Positions 1 to 10,147 of a stretch of DNA of 51,946 nucleotides are shown here, in pieces. The stretch spans positions 1 through 51,946 of the forward strand of contig WION01000371.1 of NCBI GenBank assembly GCA_015039365.1, written 5' to 3'. The notes below the pieces were generated by a model, which was not told the origin of the DNA, did not search any database, and was given only the letters and a program-made list of their open reading frames with translations. Within the stretch, counting starts at the first letter, position 1. The number at the start of each line of letters is the position of its first letter. The DNA comes from Amanita rubescens. Lineage: Eukaryota > Basidiomycota > Agaricomycetes > Agaricales > Amanitaceae. Position numbers and translations under genes: made by a program.

Positions 1-3000
1 CCCATCTCCCATCGTGCGAAATGGCAACGGAAGAACATAGTCCTGCAATCTCGATAAGCCCACCTGGCCCCACGAAGGAAAACAGACAGGTGGAAAGTAC
101 CTTGTGTCCAATGAAATTCATCGTGCATGGGCTGCCCTCTTTACCATCTATCTTCACGACCGTGTCCCGGAGTCCCAGGACCTGTTGTACTGCCTCCAGG
201 GCCATCCTTTCTGTTGGCGTCGGACATCTCAACCTACCCACATCCCAGAACTTCAAGGTTCTGTCCAAGCTACCACTGACAAGTCCTTTGTCGTCGGGAG
301 TAAATGCGACACTGTACACGCTGTCTCGGTGCCCCTCTAGCCGCTCAACGAGAGCACCGTCTCCACGTCCCACATCCGGACGACAGTGTCTAGAGAGCCA
401 GCAGCGACGAACCGTCCGTTTGGGGAGATGGAAACAGAGGTGACCTCCAGAATCATTGTTCAGTGATTCGGGATCAGTCAGGACCTTAGCACACCGTTAT
501 TTGATACTGAAAAACGAAGTGAATGAGCAACCAACTTTGGGTGGAGACTTGAGGCTGCTCATATCCCAGATTCTGACTGTCTTATCGCCCGACCCGGACA
601 CGAGCACGCGTCCATCGGGAGAAAATTCCAACGAATAAATCTCGTGTTGGTGTCCGTCGAGCACTCGGGGATTCCCTTTCTTTGCGATGTCCCAGATCTG
701 CCAGATCCTACCTTAAGCTTGCGCGAGTGACACAGACTAACTATACATACCCGAATTTTCTTGTCCTCGGCACCGGTCGCAAGTAATTTGCCATCTGGAC
801 TGAAACACACGCTCCGGATGTACAGGTCACCCTCCTGGCCGTGAGTTAGAGTACTGCAAGTTGGTTTAGATAAATCTAAACATCATGAGCGAGCGACTGA
901 CCAAATCTTGGCGCCCGTCTTAGTATTGAAGACCTGCGCGGTCCTGTTACATCCCGTGGCCAAGTACTCGCCATCCGGCGAGAACTTAACGCAACACACG
1001 ACACTGCAACGCTATTAAACATCCGCCCCTTCCCAGGAAAAGACCCAGAAATACCTCTCGTGCATTAATTTGTGTACTAATTGTATATCCAGTACTCTCT
1101 TGTCCTTTGGATTGAAAACGGCATACCAGTCGGAACCTTCCTTCCTGTATTCGTCTGGTACGGTAAAGATATTTGAGCCGTCAATGAACGCGCCTGCAAC
1201 GGTTATATGTGCGTTCGGTGAGCAAGGGATGAGCGAAATCATGGTTATTCACACCTTGCAGAGGTCGCGGGAGAGCCTCAATCCTACTAGGAGGGATATC
1301 AGCCACCATATCTTCGCGGTTCCTCCCTTTTTCACGCTTGCGTTTGCGTTCACGGCCTCTTTCCTTGTCGCGCTCCCTATCCGTCTGAACAGGGGTCCGT
1401 TCTCGTGTCCTTTTTCTCTCCCTTTTCGGTAAAGCGGAATTAGGAGGCGTCGACGTGATTGGATTAGGTGGCCCAATCACATTGTCTTTCAGCTGCTGAG
1501 ATGATACGCAACAGAAAAACATTAGGAAAATATTGTCTACAAAATAAACAAGTTTGCGCACCGTGGTACTGGATGTTAACGGTTGCGATGATAACCTTCG
1601 CAGCATTTCGTAGTAGAACGGATTTCTGGCATTGGTTGGGATAAACGCAGATTGGTATAGAGCCATCATTCTCTCCTTGGCATCTTTCATATTTGGTCGT
1701 TCCGACGGTTTCCTTTCCCAGCAGTGCTGAATCACATCCCACGCACCATCACTCAAAGGCGGTTCATCTAGTCGAGAAGGAAGTATGCCTCGAAAGATGA
1801 GCGCCCAAATTTGAGTGTCCTGTTTACCAACAAAAGGTATGCTATCATAATAAATCTAGGCGATTGAGCAAGACCATCAGCAATTTAATACGACTCACTT
1901 CATAATAAACACATCCAAATGCATAGACGTCCGACATTTGAGTTCTGGCTGGAGTATCGTTAGATAAGTCATCTTCGTTCCCCGAGAGCCCAAATAACTC
2001 TGGGGCTGCAAAGTTGAGATGTAGCGCTCCTGATCGGGTATTTGTAGCTTCAGAAAGTCGCGTCAGCCCAAAGTCCGCGATTTGCACATGAAGCTTGTCA
2101 TCCAGGAGGATGTTAGCCTAAAAAAAGGCTCAATGATATGACAAGCAGCAATCAGGTAAAATACCCCGCGGAGGTCGCCATGAACTACGCCTTCAGAATG
2201 GATGTATTCGATACCATGAGCAAGTTCTAGCATCTTTTACACAGCGTGAGTATATCTAGAAACAGCCAAAGGACGAAAGGTCATACGCGTTCCTCTATGT
2301 CGACTATTGAGGGATTTGCTTTCTTCCGCCATTGTGCCAGAGTGCCGTTCTTCATATAAGGCGAGACAAGGAAGAATTGTGATGCACATTCATCTTCATG
2401 GATTCCTAGAAATGGTAAAACAAGGTTGTGATCGAGGGATCGCCACATCAGCGCCTCTCGACAGAATGCCTGCGCAACCCAAAATCAATGAACGGAAGTA
2501 TATATCAAAATAGGCAACGTACGACTCCGTTATCAGTTTTGTATAGCAATTTCAACGCAACGGCTTTCCCACTCAGTTCCCCCTTTAGAATTTGCCCGAA
2601 ACCACCACCGCCAATGTATTCCCGATTGACTGGCATGCTGACTCCAGTCACGAATAAAGAACTTGGTATGATGGGCATCTTTGATATGATTTTGAACATT
2701 AACCGCCTCGCCCGTTGGTTGATGTCCATAGTTGCATTCGGACTTGATAACCAACGATTGCGAAGTAGATGAAGCATGAAATCCAGCAAATTCTTCGCGT
2801 CTTCAGCGTGTTTCAGCTGTCCCACTACGCTGACATAGTCTTCCCTCGACAATAGCTTGCATATCAGCTCTACAATTGCCGCGTCTGCGCTAGGTGTGGT
2901 GGAAGATCCAGGCTATGGAACTTATTTAATACGAGTGCATTCTGTGCGTTACGATATTGCGCACCTGTTTATCGTTGAGTATAGAGAATAGCCATGAGAG

Positions 3001-3027
3001 GGTATCGTGTTCGGGATCGTGCTGCAT
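1..3027 (-). CDS. TKL-type protein kinase fused to Tup1-like WD40 propeller (3' part beyond window)
   Basis: The ATG is at 3027 and the first exon begins MQHDP. A short helical leader is followed by a kinase domain (about 2700-1600) with glycine loop GGGGFG, VALK lysine, catalytic HGDLRGANIL (R of HRD replaced by G), DFG in IADFGLTR and FAAPEL. The C-lobe exon splices (donor just after LTSSTT, acceptor at about 1495) into a charged Arg/Glu/Lys linker (about 1490-1265). After a further intron comes a Tup1-like stretch (VFNP, then [14 protein letters not shown] at about 1110-1060) and WD40 blades ([41 protein letters not shown]). The Tup1 N-terminal tetramerisation coiled coil is absent. One base is missing at about 357-360 relative to the expected frame (VET/GALVERL), giving an early stop; this may be real decay or a sequencing error. 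The kinase half shows no break. Function is not known; a kinase carrying a corepressor-type propeller is the direct reading. Confidence 0.72.
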
Positions 3028-4166
3028 GGATATCTTTCCGTTCTCCGACCTAATTTGGCTTGGACTAGAGCACCCTTAAGGCACAGCTTGATGGAAGCTG
3101 TGAAAGGTTTCAGTGCTTGATCGTGTGAATGGGAAAAGGCTGTCGCACTGGCGCCATTAGAGCTGTCATACGGCTCGTGCTGTTCAAGTTAATAATAGTA
3201 AGGGCCAAATTGAAGGCCTAAACGTTTGAACATTACTTGGCTGAGAAAACAGCTAGTAACAATGCTTTTGAAGACAGTTTCCGGACAAGCGGATGTGGGC
3301 GTGGGCTTACTGCAAGTATGAGCAGGAACGAGGTGGTAGTTCTGGAATACTAGCCTGTTTGTCGAACTTCGGCAATCATACGGCAAGATAAAGATAGATA
3401 CACCTAAATATGGAAACTAGGACACACGTCTCCTCCTCACGCGTCACGCTTCGTCTGACCACTTTTCTACACGGATCGACTATAAGTATACTACTAATGG
3501 CGGGGTTGACGCGATATAGGCATGCAGATTCTTCGTCCTCCGTACGCCCTTGCTGCTCATTCGGTCTGCTTCGGTTAGGATAAATTACCAAAGGCGAATC
3601 ATCAAAGTTGTTCAAAGAGTATGTTGGCCTTAAATACTGTCCTTATTGCGGGCTTTCTGTTGATTTGTGGCCATTTCTCGGCGTATATCCGAATCACAAG
3701 GCTTACATCTATGTGGTATAATGAGAGTCTCACTCCGTAATCTCCAATCTCAACACAAACTCCACGCGCGCCAGAAATGGCGCGTTCTTTTCTAGCGGAA
3801 GATGAAGACAACCACACGTATATTATGACAAGAGTACCACATTAGAGTACGCCCTACCATGCGCTACAAGCGCCGCGGGGCTTAAACAAGGAGTATAAAA
3901 AATAAAATAAAAATAAAAAAATCTCCAATCTCAGCCTCTCCGATGATCTACCAGATTTCACGCGCTGGCACGAAGCAAGGATGACAATGGGAAAGAAGGG
4001 GTTTATTAACATTTTCCTGTCGGTGATTATCTTGATTTGACAGTCGCGCGATGATCCTAGTTATTAACCTAACCGGTGAAGGCCCGGGAGAAACGACCAT
4101 TTACTTCAATACACAATCGCGTCTGCGAGCTTGTATGGACAAGAATTGTTTTCTTTTAGTGACCTA
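3028..4166. other. Intergenic, no gene recognised
   Basis: This lies between the 5' end of the kinase-WD40 gene and the 3' end of the dehydratase gene. Only short open frames in conflicting frames are present. An A-rich simple tract (AATAAAA units) lies at about 3893-3925. The 12-base string ATCTCCAATCTC occurs at about 3740 and again at about 3923. No transposon protein or RNA gene was seen. Confidence 0.5.
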
Positions 4167-6156
4167 TTACACCTGCTGTGCTCTTCTTCCCACCCAATAC
4201 GAACCATTTGGCCACTCGTACTCTGCAATGCTCGTCTTATGCATCTCAATACTGATTCAATGTCTTCTTAACCAGTAAAATCACAATATAAGAGGGAGCG
4301 CACCTGTAACCCTCATTAGGATTCGAAGGAACATTGTATCTTCCCTTTGCATTAATAGAGCACGGATAGAGAAAATGTTCGTGCAAATGGTCGACATATT
4401 CGAGGACGTTTCGCTCCATTGTGCCAGAAATGGCGATGTAGTCAATCAGACTAACAAAAGTCATAAAGCTGAGCCAGGTGTAGATAAATAGGTTTCTCAC
4501 CTGAGATGTATTACATATTCGCACAAGCCTACGCCGCCTGCGTGAGGGCATACCAAAACACCGAATCTAAATCGTATCGTACACCATTAGATCCGCCGTA
4601 TCATACGGGTTAAGCTTACTTGGCAGCCATGAGCAACACACTCAAAACCTCACTTACCCCCGCCAATCTGCACGAATCAATCTGACATACATCGATCGCT
4701 TCAGCTTGAAGCAGCTGCTTGAAGACTATTCGATTATGCGCATGTTCACCGGTGGCCACTCCGATACCATGGGGTTTGAGAGCTTTACGAATAGTGGCGT
4801 GGCCTAGGATATCATCAGGCGCAGTTGGCTCTTCGATGAACCTGATGACCCCTATTCAACGCACAGAATACTCGCGAAAAAGAACTCAACTCACCAGGGC
4901 TTTATTTCTTTCAATTTGGCTACATACTCGATCGCCTGGGGAACATCCCAGACTTGATTGGCATCAATCATCAAGACTGACCCCGTTGGCCCAGTGTTCT
5001 TTCCTCGAAGCTCCTCGCTCTTGGGATCCCGAGGCATCGCAGAAGGTGGCAGATACTGAGGATCGTCGATGATAGACCGAATGAGTTTGCCGCGGCGCAA
5101 ATCGTCTTCAACGTTGGCGCCGACTTTCATCTTGAAGTGGTTGAATCCGCCAGCGATTGCTTCCCTGGTAAGACGAACGATTTTTTCATCGCTGTAACCT
5201 GCGGAATGAATTAGAATACTGATGTAGTGTATGATGTGCCGTATCGTACCTAGCCATCCAGCAGATGTAACATATGCTGGATATCTGTGATCGCGAATAG
5301 TATCATTATGTGAGATTTACGGGAAAATAGCTTGCGTACCCGATCTCTCTGACTTTGGCTTCCCGCTCCTTCTTCCCTGCTTCTTTTTCTCTAAGCAACT
5401 GCAACGCTTCTTCCTTCGTGATAGCATCTGTAATATACTTAAAAGTCGTCGAACGGACGATCCCTTCCTGTTCACTCAGCATTGATCAACATACATTTAA
5501 ACACTGGAAAAACTGAAACCAACGCACGGGTGTCATATCCACGATTAACTTCCACAGGGGTTTCTTCCTCGATCGCGCATACATATCCCAAAGCGCGTTA
5601 TCCACCGCCGCAGATGCGATGTGTATCACGCCTTTCTCCGGGCCGATCCTTTGCACTGAAGTATTAGTCTCCCTCATTGTCGAATCAAAATAAATACGAA
5701 TGCTCACCATCTCAACTGAGCATCCGCCATCAAATAATCCCAAGCCTTCCCCATATCGGCAAAAAGTTCTTCGGTATCTTTCCCGACAAGCCTGTTCGCA
5801 ACATCTTTGATTGCATGGCAGACCTACATGCCGTGAGCAGGTAAGTAAGACAAGATGTGTCGACGTGCTCACAATGTCATTCCCACGTCCAGTAGTAAAT
5901 GTCATTCCATACCCAACGAGATCCGCAGTGTCGGTGAACAGCGTAACGTATGCAGCAGAGTAATCACAATCGGTATTCCTGTGTAAAGCATAGATAAGGG
6001 TGTTGATCGCATTTGCGCGCGTTACTTACATTGCATCCGTTCCATCACCCGTCAAGGACGTTGGGAATCGAACATCTGGTTCAGTTGGGGTCAGAGAGGA
6101 GTATTTATCTTGCCAAAAAATATACCATGCGTTTCGTATCGAGTAATCTTTGGCAT
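4167..6156 (-). CDS. Enolase-superfamily L-fuconate dehydratase / ENOSF1-like protein
   Basis: The gene reads through twelve exons and eleven short GT..AG introns from [10 protein letters not shown] at 6156 to the TAA at 4169-4167, with no break. Family hallmarks in order are [32 protein letters not shown], the KxK base motif in FKMKVG, metal-ligand regions [19 protein letters not shown] and [16 protein letters not shown], and the C-terminal VDHLHEHF with the catalytic His. These match L-fuconate dehydratase and its eukaryotic relative ENOSF1, which dehydrate sugar acids such as L-fuconate in a Mg2+-dependent reaction. No signal peptide is visible, so it is probably cytosolic or mitochondrial. 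It is flanked by two TKL kinases in inverted orientation and shares a 0.5 kb divergent upstream region with the second. The exact sugar-acid substrate cannot be told from sequence. Confidence 0.88.
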
Positions 6157-6655
6157 TAGTGTTTGTGTGAGAAGTAAAGAAGTGAAGCATGGTTGATATT
6201 ATAAATGTCCCACTGCCAGTGCGCAGACATGAGAGTCGGGCCGGCGGATCAATCGATAGCCGATAGCCGCGGCTCCGCTAAACTTAAAAGTGTTACTACT
6301 GCTACTCAAAGTACTCAACCACCAACGGTACCGCAAGTACGTACTATGCAAGTGTGCCATCTGGAACTACATATGGCTTAGGTACACCAGTAAAAACAAA
6401 CGACACGATTTAGGAAGAAATACTACTATGCCATCTCGGAGACAATGACTCGCGAAAAGTTATCATTATACATTTTCATAGGTGCGGCTATCCACACTGC
6501 ACAGCTTCCCGTGAAATGAAAACAAGGAAAGCATTAGCGTCGATGTTTAATATGCACGTTCACTCAGTGCACGTTCCCACTTCCCAGTATGGCAGCATGA
6601 AGCATTCATAGCCTTTTCTCATTCGCACGGTTAAGTGCTGAAGTCCGTCAAACCA
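6157..6655. promoter_or_regulatory. Shared divergent upstream region (dehydratase / kinase 2)
   Basis: About 500 bases separate the ATG of the minus-strand dehydratase (6156) from the ATG of the plus-strand kinase (6656). No open frame of note is present. Both promoters must lie here, but no specific element can be identified with confidence. Confidence 0.4.
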
Positions 6656-8299
6656 ATGCAGCATGATCCTGACAGTAATACCCTCACATGGCTGCTCTCT
6701 AGGCTACAGGTGCGTCGCATCATGCGGAATACACTTGGCCTAAGCCTATCGCATAGCTCGGATCTTCCGTACACGACGCGACGACTGTCGATCTTCTGCG
6801 CAAGCTCCTATCCAAGGAAGACTACGTTAACATAGCTGGAGAACTGAAACATGCCTCAGATGCCAAGAATCTGCTGGATTTCATGCTTCATTCGCTTCAT
6901 GAGCGATGCTTATCAAGTCCGGATACAGCCATACACTTGAACCGGCGAGCAAGACGATTGATGATTAAAATTGTATCCAAGATGCCCGTGATGCCAAGTT
7001 CTCTATTCGTTACTGGGGTCAATGTGCCAGCCAACCGGGAATACATCGGCGGTGGTGGTTTCGGGCACATTCTCAAGGGTGAACTGAGGGGGGAAGCCGT
7101 TGCGCTAAAAGTATTATATAAAACTGATAACGATGTTGTATGTTTCTCATTTCGATGATATACCGCCGTCCATTGATCTCGGGTCCCACAGGCTTTCTGC
7201 AGAGAGGCACTGATGTGGCGATCCCTCGATCACAATCTTGTCCTGCCATTTTTAGGAATCCATGAAGATGAATCAGCATCACAGTTCTTTCTTGTCTCAC
7301 CGTACATGAAGAATGGCACTCTAGCACAATGGCGGAAGAAAGAAAATCCATCAGTAGTCCACATAGAGGAACGCGTACGACCTTCCCTTCTTCGCCTGTT
7401 TGTGGATACTCACTCCACGTGAAAGATGCTAGAACTTGCCCATGGCATCGAATATATCCATTCAGAAGGCATAGTTCATGGCGATCTTCGCGGGGTATTT
7501 TTCCCTTGTCCCATATGTTGTATTATTCAGTCTTTTTTTCAGGCTAACATCCTTCTGGATGACGAGCTTCATGTTCAAATCGCGGACTTTGGATTGACGC
7601 GACTCTCTGAAGCTACGAATACCCAATCAGGAGCACTACATCTCAACTTTGCCGCCCCAGAGTTATTCGGATTCTCGGATAACGATGACTCCACCAATGA
7701 CACTCCTGCCAGAACACAAATGTCGGACGTCTATGCATTTGGATGTGTTTACTATGAAGTGGGTAATAATAAACACGTCTATATGTTGTTGCTAAATTGC
7801 CCAGATCCATTTCGATAGTAGACCTTTTGCCGGTAAACATGACATACAAATTTGGACTCTCATCTCTCGAGGCATACTCCCTCCTCTACTACATGAACCG
7901 CCTTTAAGTGATGAAGCGTGGGACATGATTCAGCGCTGCTGGATAAGGAAACCGGAGGAACGACCCAGAATAGAAGATGTCGCGCAAAGAATGATGGCTC
8001 TATACCAATCCGCGATTACCCCAACCAATGCTCGAAATCTGTTCTACTCCGAAATGCTACGAAAATTATCATTGCCACCGTTAACATCCAACACGGTGTG
8101 CAGACTAAGTTCTTCTGTAGACAATACTTTCCTAACCCTGCGTACCATCAAAGCAGCTGAAAAACAATGCGAGGAAGAGAGCGGGGAAGGTGATTTGGCC
8201 GGAGATGTACTTTTTTTCCCTTGCAAAGTACAACGAGGATGTTATGACCTACGTACACCAGTTAGCCCCTCATTACCCCGGCTCTCTGCCTTCGCTTAA
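6656..8299 (+). CDS. TKL-type protein kinase, paralogue of the kinase at 1.6-3.0 kb
   Basis: The ATG at 6656 starts MQHDPDSNTL, matching the other kinase's start. Exons join without a break: leader (LLRKLLSKEDYV), glycine loop GGGGFG with [20 protein letters not shown], catalytic [26 protein letters not shown], and the C-lobe RCWIRKPEERP. The catalytic Asp, the VALK Lys and the DFG Asp are all present, so an active kinase is expected although HRD is HGD, as is common in mushroom TKL kinases. By comparison with the paralogue an intron probably follows LTSNT (donor at about 8096), so the C-terminal tail up to 8299 is uncertain. The two kinases form inverted arms of about 1.4 kb around the dehydratase. 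Here the WD40 propeller is absent; a helical coiled-coil reading frame follows instead. Confidence 0.78.
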
Positions 8300-8330
8300 A
8301 CATGGAATAGGGCCACCTCCTTGCCCTTGA

Positions 8331-9460
8331 GTCGTGATGAATATCTCGCCGACCTTGGTACCCAAACCGTGCCAGAACAGGTGCATGTCGATCCTTCGTT
8401 TCTGTTAGAAACCTGACTTCAATAATCCATAGTTTGAAAGTTACATTGAACCCATTTTACAGGTCTACCAGGACATGCAAAGTCATTGTACCAATTACGA
8501 AAGGAAGACTCACCCATTGATCATTCGCTTGGCACTCAGCATCGCCGGTTATTCCTCAAATGTTAAGATTTCTTATGTCTTCAATGTTCCACGGTAACTT
8601 ATGCTTTCAAGGGGGACTACTCAGCAATATGTAACGATATCAAGAAAATGGAGGCTGGAAGTTCTCAAGAAGCGCTTAAATTAAATCGCAACATCAAGAC
8701 GATTACCGGGTTCATAAATGACTCGCGTGATGCAAAGGACAAGCTCAAAGCTTTTGAAGTTGAGACTTCGCAAGATTTTATCGCAGCCGATGAGAAAACG
8801 AAAAAACTCGACGCTGTGGTCAGGGTCTACGAAGGTGAGTTTCTATCCCCCGTTTATGCCCCTCCCTGATCTTCATTAACGTACTTTTTCCAGAGGACAT
8901 CACGAAAGAGTTCGACTCGATTGAAGGCACCAAGCGGATTATTGATATACCTTCAAACGCCTTCAACCAGTTCTTCGCTCGACGTGCGGCCCGGAAGCAG
9001 GCAGAGGCCAGTCAGTCGGTGCTGGGTCACCTGACTGAGGTCAAGGAGAATGGTGATGCGATGAAGGTGCCGTGCATGGTAACGCTTCCCAACTAGGGTT
9101 AAACCGCACACTTAGGTAAACCTGCAAGAAATCCGAGATCTAGCAGATAACGCGCAAAAGGCCATTGAAGCATTGATTGGTCCCGTTTCTTTCTGTATTA
9201 AGTGGCATGTGGTCTCTGACTTTGTGCTTTGACACAGGCGGACTCGAGAATGTCTCGGAACAACTGGAAGACATTAAGAAGATCGTATTGAATACCGATC
9301 TGCGAAAAGCAAGAGGCTTCGTCGTTGAGTTCCTTGAGTCAAACCTTCTCGAGCGGTGGAAGGCCGTCGGCGAGCTAGGTACGTTCGTGACTCCTGTCCT
9401 CAACTGGGCTTACCGAGCGTGGCAGCGAGGGAGTTTGTGCTCGACGCTCATCTGTCTTGA
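8331..9460 (+). CDS. Helical coiled-coil protein of unknown family, 5' end unclear
   Basis: Coding blocks on the plus strand are LSRDEYLADLGTQT (about 8325), VYQDMQSHC (about 8462), then a long helical part with GDYSAICNDIKKMEAGS, KTITGFINDSRDAKDKL, DITKEFDSIEGTKRI, LQEIRDLADNAQKA and ENVSEQLEDIKKI. The last exon ends AREFVLDAHLS before the TGA at 9458-9460. Introns of about 50-60 bases separate the blocks. I do not recognise the family; the composition predicts long alpha-helices. No clear ATG exists at the 5' end: the first block sits 30 bases after the kinase stop and in the same frame, so it could be the tail of a kinase fusion, a gene with a missed first exon, or a truncated gene. A helical-bundle fold is inference only. 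Confidence 0.5.
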
Positions 9461-10147
9461 GAGAAGGACATGTGATCGAGTTATCAGGATAAAGGCGTTC
9501 ATCGTTGCTTGATATTCCACTTGTTCCCTGTCAGCTTTTCACATGTCAGCTCATCGTTCTCCACATGTATCCAACACATACCCTTGTTCTAAGTTCAATT
9601 ACGGGACTCGTTTGCTTTTAACTTCGGGGTCTTACTTTAGGCGCTGTACACAGTTAACCCCATTAAGCTATTACTATTAGAAGATAACAACATTGTACTG
9701 GTATCAATGGGTCGTGACTGATCATTACTGTGATGGTAACTTCATTAATATATAGGTATTTCTACACCAGATAAGCATCGCTAAAGCCGACTGAGACCTT
9801 TCTCGATTTAACTATGTGTTATATTCAATCAGGTTGATGAGGAAGCAACGAAGGAATGCCAGGTGATGAGGTTAGCTCCAGTGTTACCATAGGTCCATAC
9901 TAGTACAGCTATCGGCTTTTCCCGCACGGCGTTGAAAGAGTCTCATCTCTCATCTCTTGTCTCTGTTGCCCTCCTCTGCCTAACAGAATTTCTTTTTTTT
10001 CCACACCCTTTCCTTGGACAGCAAGCATACTTATCCCTGAGCCGCATTTCCCCATGGTGCCGCAGCCAGCGGAACGCGCACAACCGCCGACAAGCAAAAA
10101 CGTAAATCGACCAATCTCGAGCTTAATAATCGAGCCTTCCTTCGATC
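9461..10147. other. Intergenic, no gene recognised
   Basis: About 690 bases between the coiled-coil gene and the FunK1 reading frame. A pyrimidine-rich stretch at about 9940-10000, just upstream of the FunK1 ATG, fits a fungal promoter or 5' leader. Nothing else is visible. Confidence 0.4.

Noticed and set aside
1070..1432. Plus-strand frame of 120 codons opposite the kinase-WD40 linker
   Set aside because: Antisense to the Arg/Glu-rich linker of the fusion gene, which is supported by homology on the minus strand.
3890..3925. A-rich tract that could be a poly(A) tail of a retrotransposed element
   Set aside because: No reverse transcriptase frame, target-site duplication or 5' element body was found; treated as a simple repeat.
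6250..6300. String TAGCCGCGGCT..AACTTAA shared with about 24170
   Set aside because: Only about 15 bases are shared, without extended similarity; not enough to call a repeat family.
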